This document shows positions 5,746-5,776 of a stretch of 5,776 bases of DNA, piece by piece (positions within the stretch are counted from its first letter, which is position 1; the number at the start of each line of letters is the position of its first letter). A program made the position numbers and the translations under genes. The DNA lies in contig DHKK01000093.1 in assembly GCA_002404795.1 (NCBI GenBank), positions 1,088-6,863 of the forward strand, read 5' to 3'. A model generated the notes under the pieces. That model worked only from the letters and a program-made list of their open reading frames with translations. It was not told the origin of the DNA and searched no databases. This DNA comes from Clostridiales bacterium UBA4696. Lineage in GTDB: Bacteria > Bacillota > Clostridia > Oscillospirales > Oscillospiraceae.

Positions 5746-5776
5746 GAGGTAACCTCTCAGGCGCTCCGCGCCAGCT
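5746..5776. repeat. Second related palindromic repeat, cut by window end
   Basis: CCTCTCA (5753-5759), a hairpin GGCGC-TCC-GCGCC (5760-5772) and AGCT (5773-5776) repeat the layout of 5684-5712 in the neighbouring element, with a different hairpin sequence. A small GAGGT/ACCTC inverted repeat precedes it (5746-5756). The rest would lie to the right of the window. Confidence 0.65.

Overview
The window looks like a chromosome segment of a GC-rich Bacillota, most likely a gut clostridium of the Oscillospiraceae type. I infer this from the combination of CdaA/CdaR (c-di-AMP synthesis), a YicC/YloC RNase and RemA, the GC-rich codon use, strong AGGAGG-like ribosome binding sites, and the short palindromic intergenic repeats at the right end. 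No species can be named from the sequence alone.

Left half, minus strand (3216 down to 1): a compact gene string reads cdaA - cdaR - yicC - remA, with remA running off the left edge. cdaA and cdaR overlap by 4 bases. The next two gaps are 17 and 12 bases, each holding a clear ribosome binding site, so this is almost certainly one operon. A good sigma-A-type promoter (TTGCGC, 17 bases, TATAAT) lies about 30 bases upstream of cdaA. CdaA makes c-di-AMP at the membrane, CdaR is its membrane-anchored extracytoplasmic regulator, YicC is an endoribonuclease-family protein, and RemA is a DNA-binding regulator of matrix and osmotic-stress genes in Bacillus. The common partner glmM does not follow cdaR here.

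Middle (3151-3461): a 311-base divergent intergenic region. It holds the cdaA promoter, an extended -10 promoter for the rightward gene, and a highly structured leader of about 130 bases. Two of the leader's strong hairpins share a strand and so exclude each other, and a third hairpin abuts the ribosome binding site.

Right half, plus strand (3462-5549): one gene for a 695-residue secreted protein. It has a signal peptide, a beta-rich N-terminal region, eight (plus one degenerate) tandem repeats of about 31 residues built on GAGIGSG...SGxITIxxNAxVTA, and a C-terminal region with a Pro/Ala linker and no visible cell-wall anchor. It is probably a beta-solenoid cell-surface or matrix protein, perhaps carbohydrate-binding; its true function is unknown. 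A strong intrinsic terminator follows.

Right end (5594-5776): no gene. There is a 125-base palindromic repeat element made of nested hairpins, and the start of a second related copy cut by the window edge.
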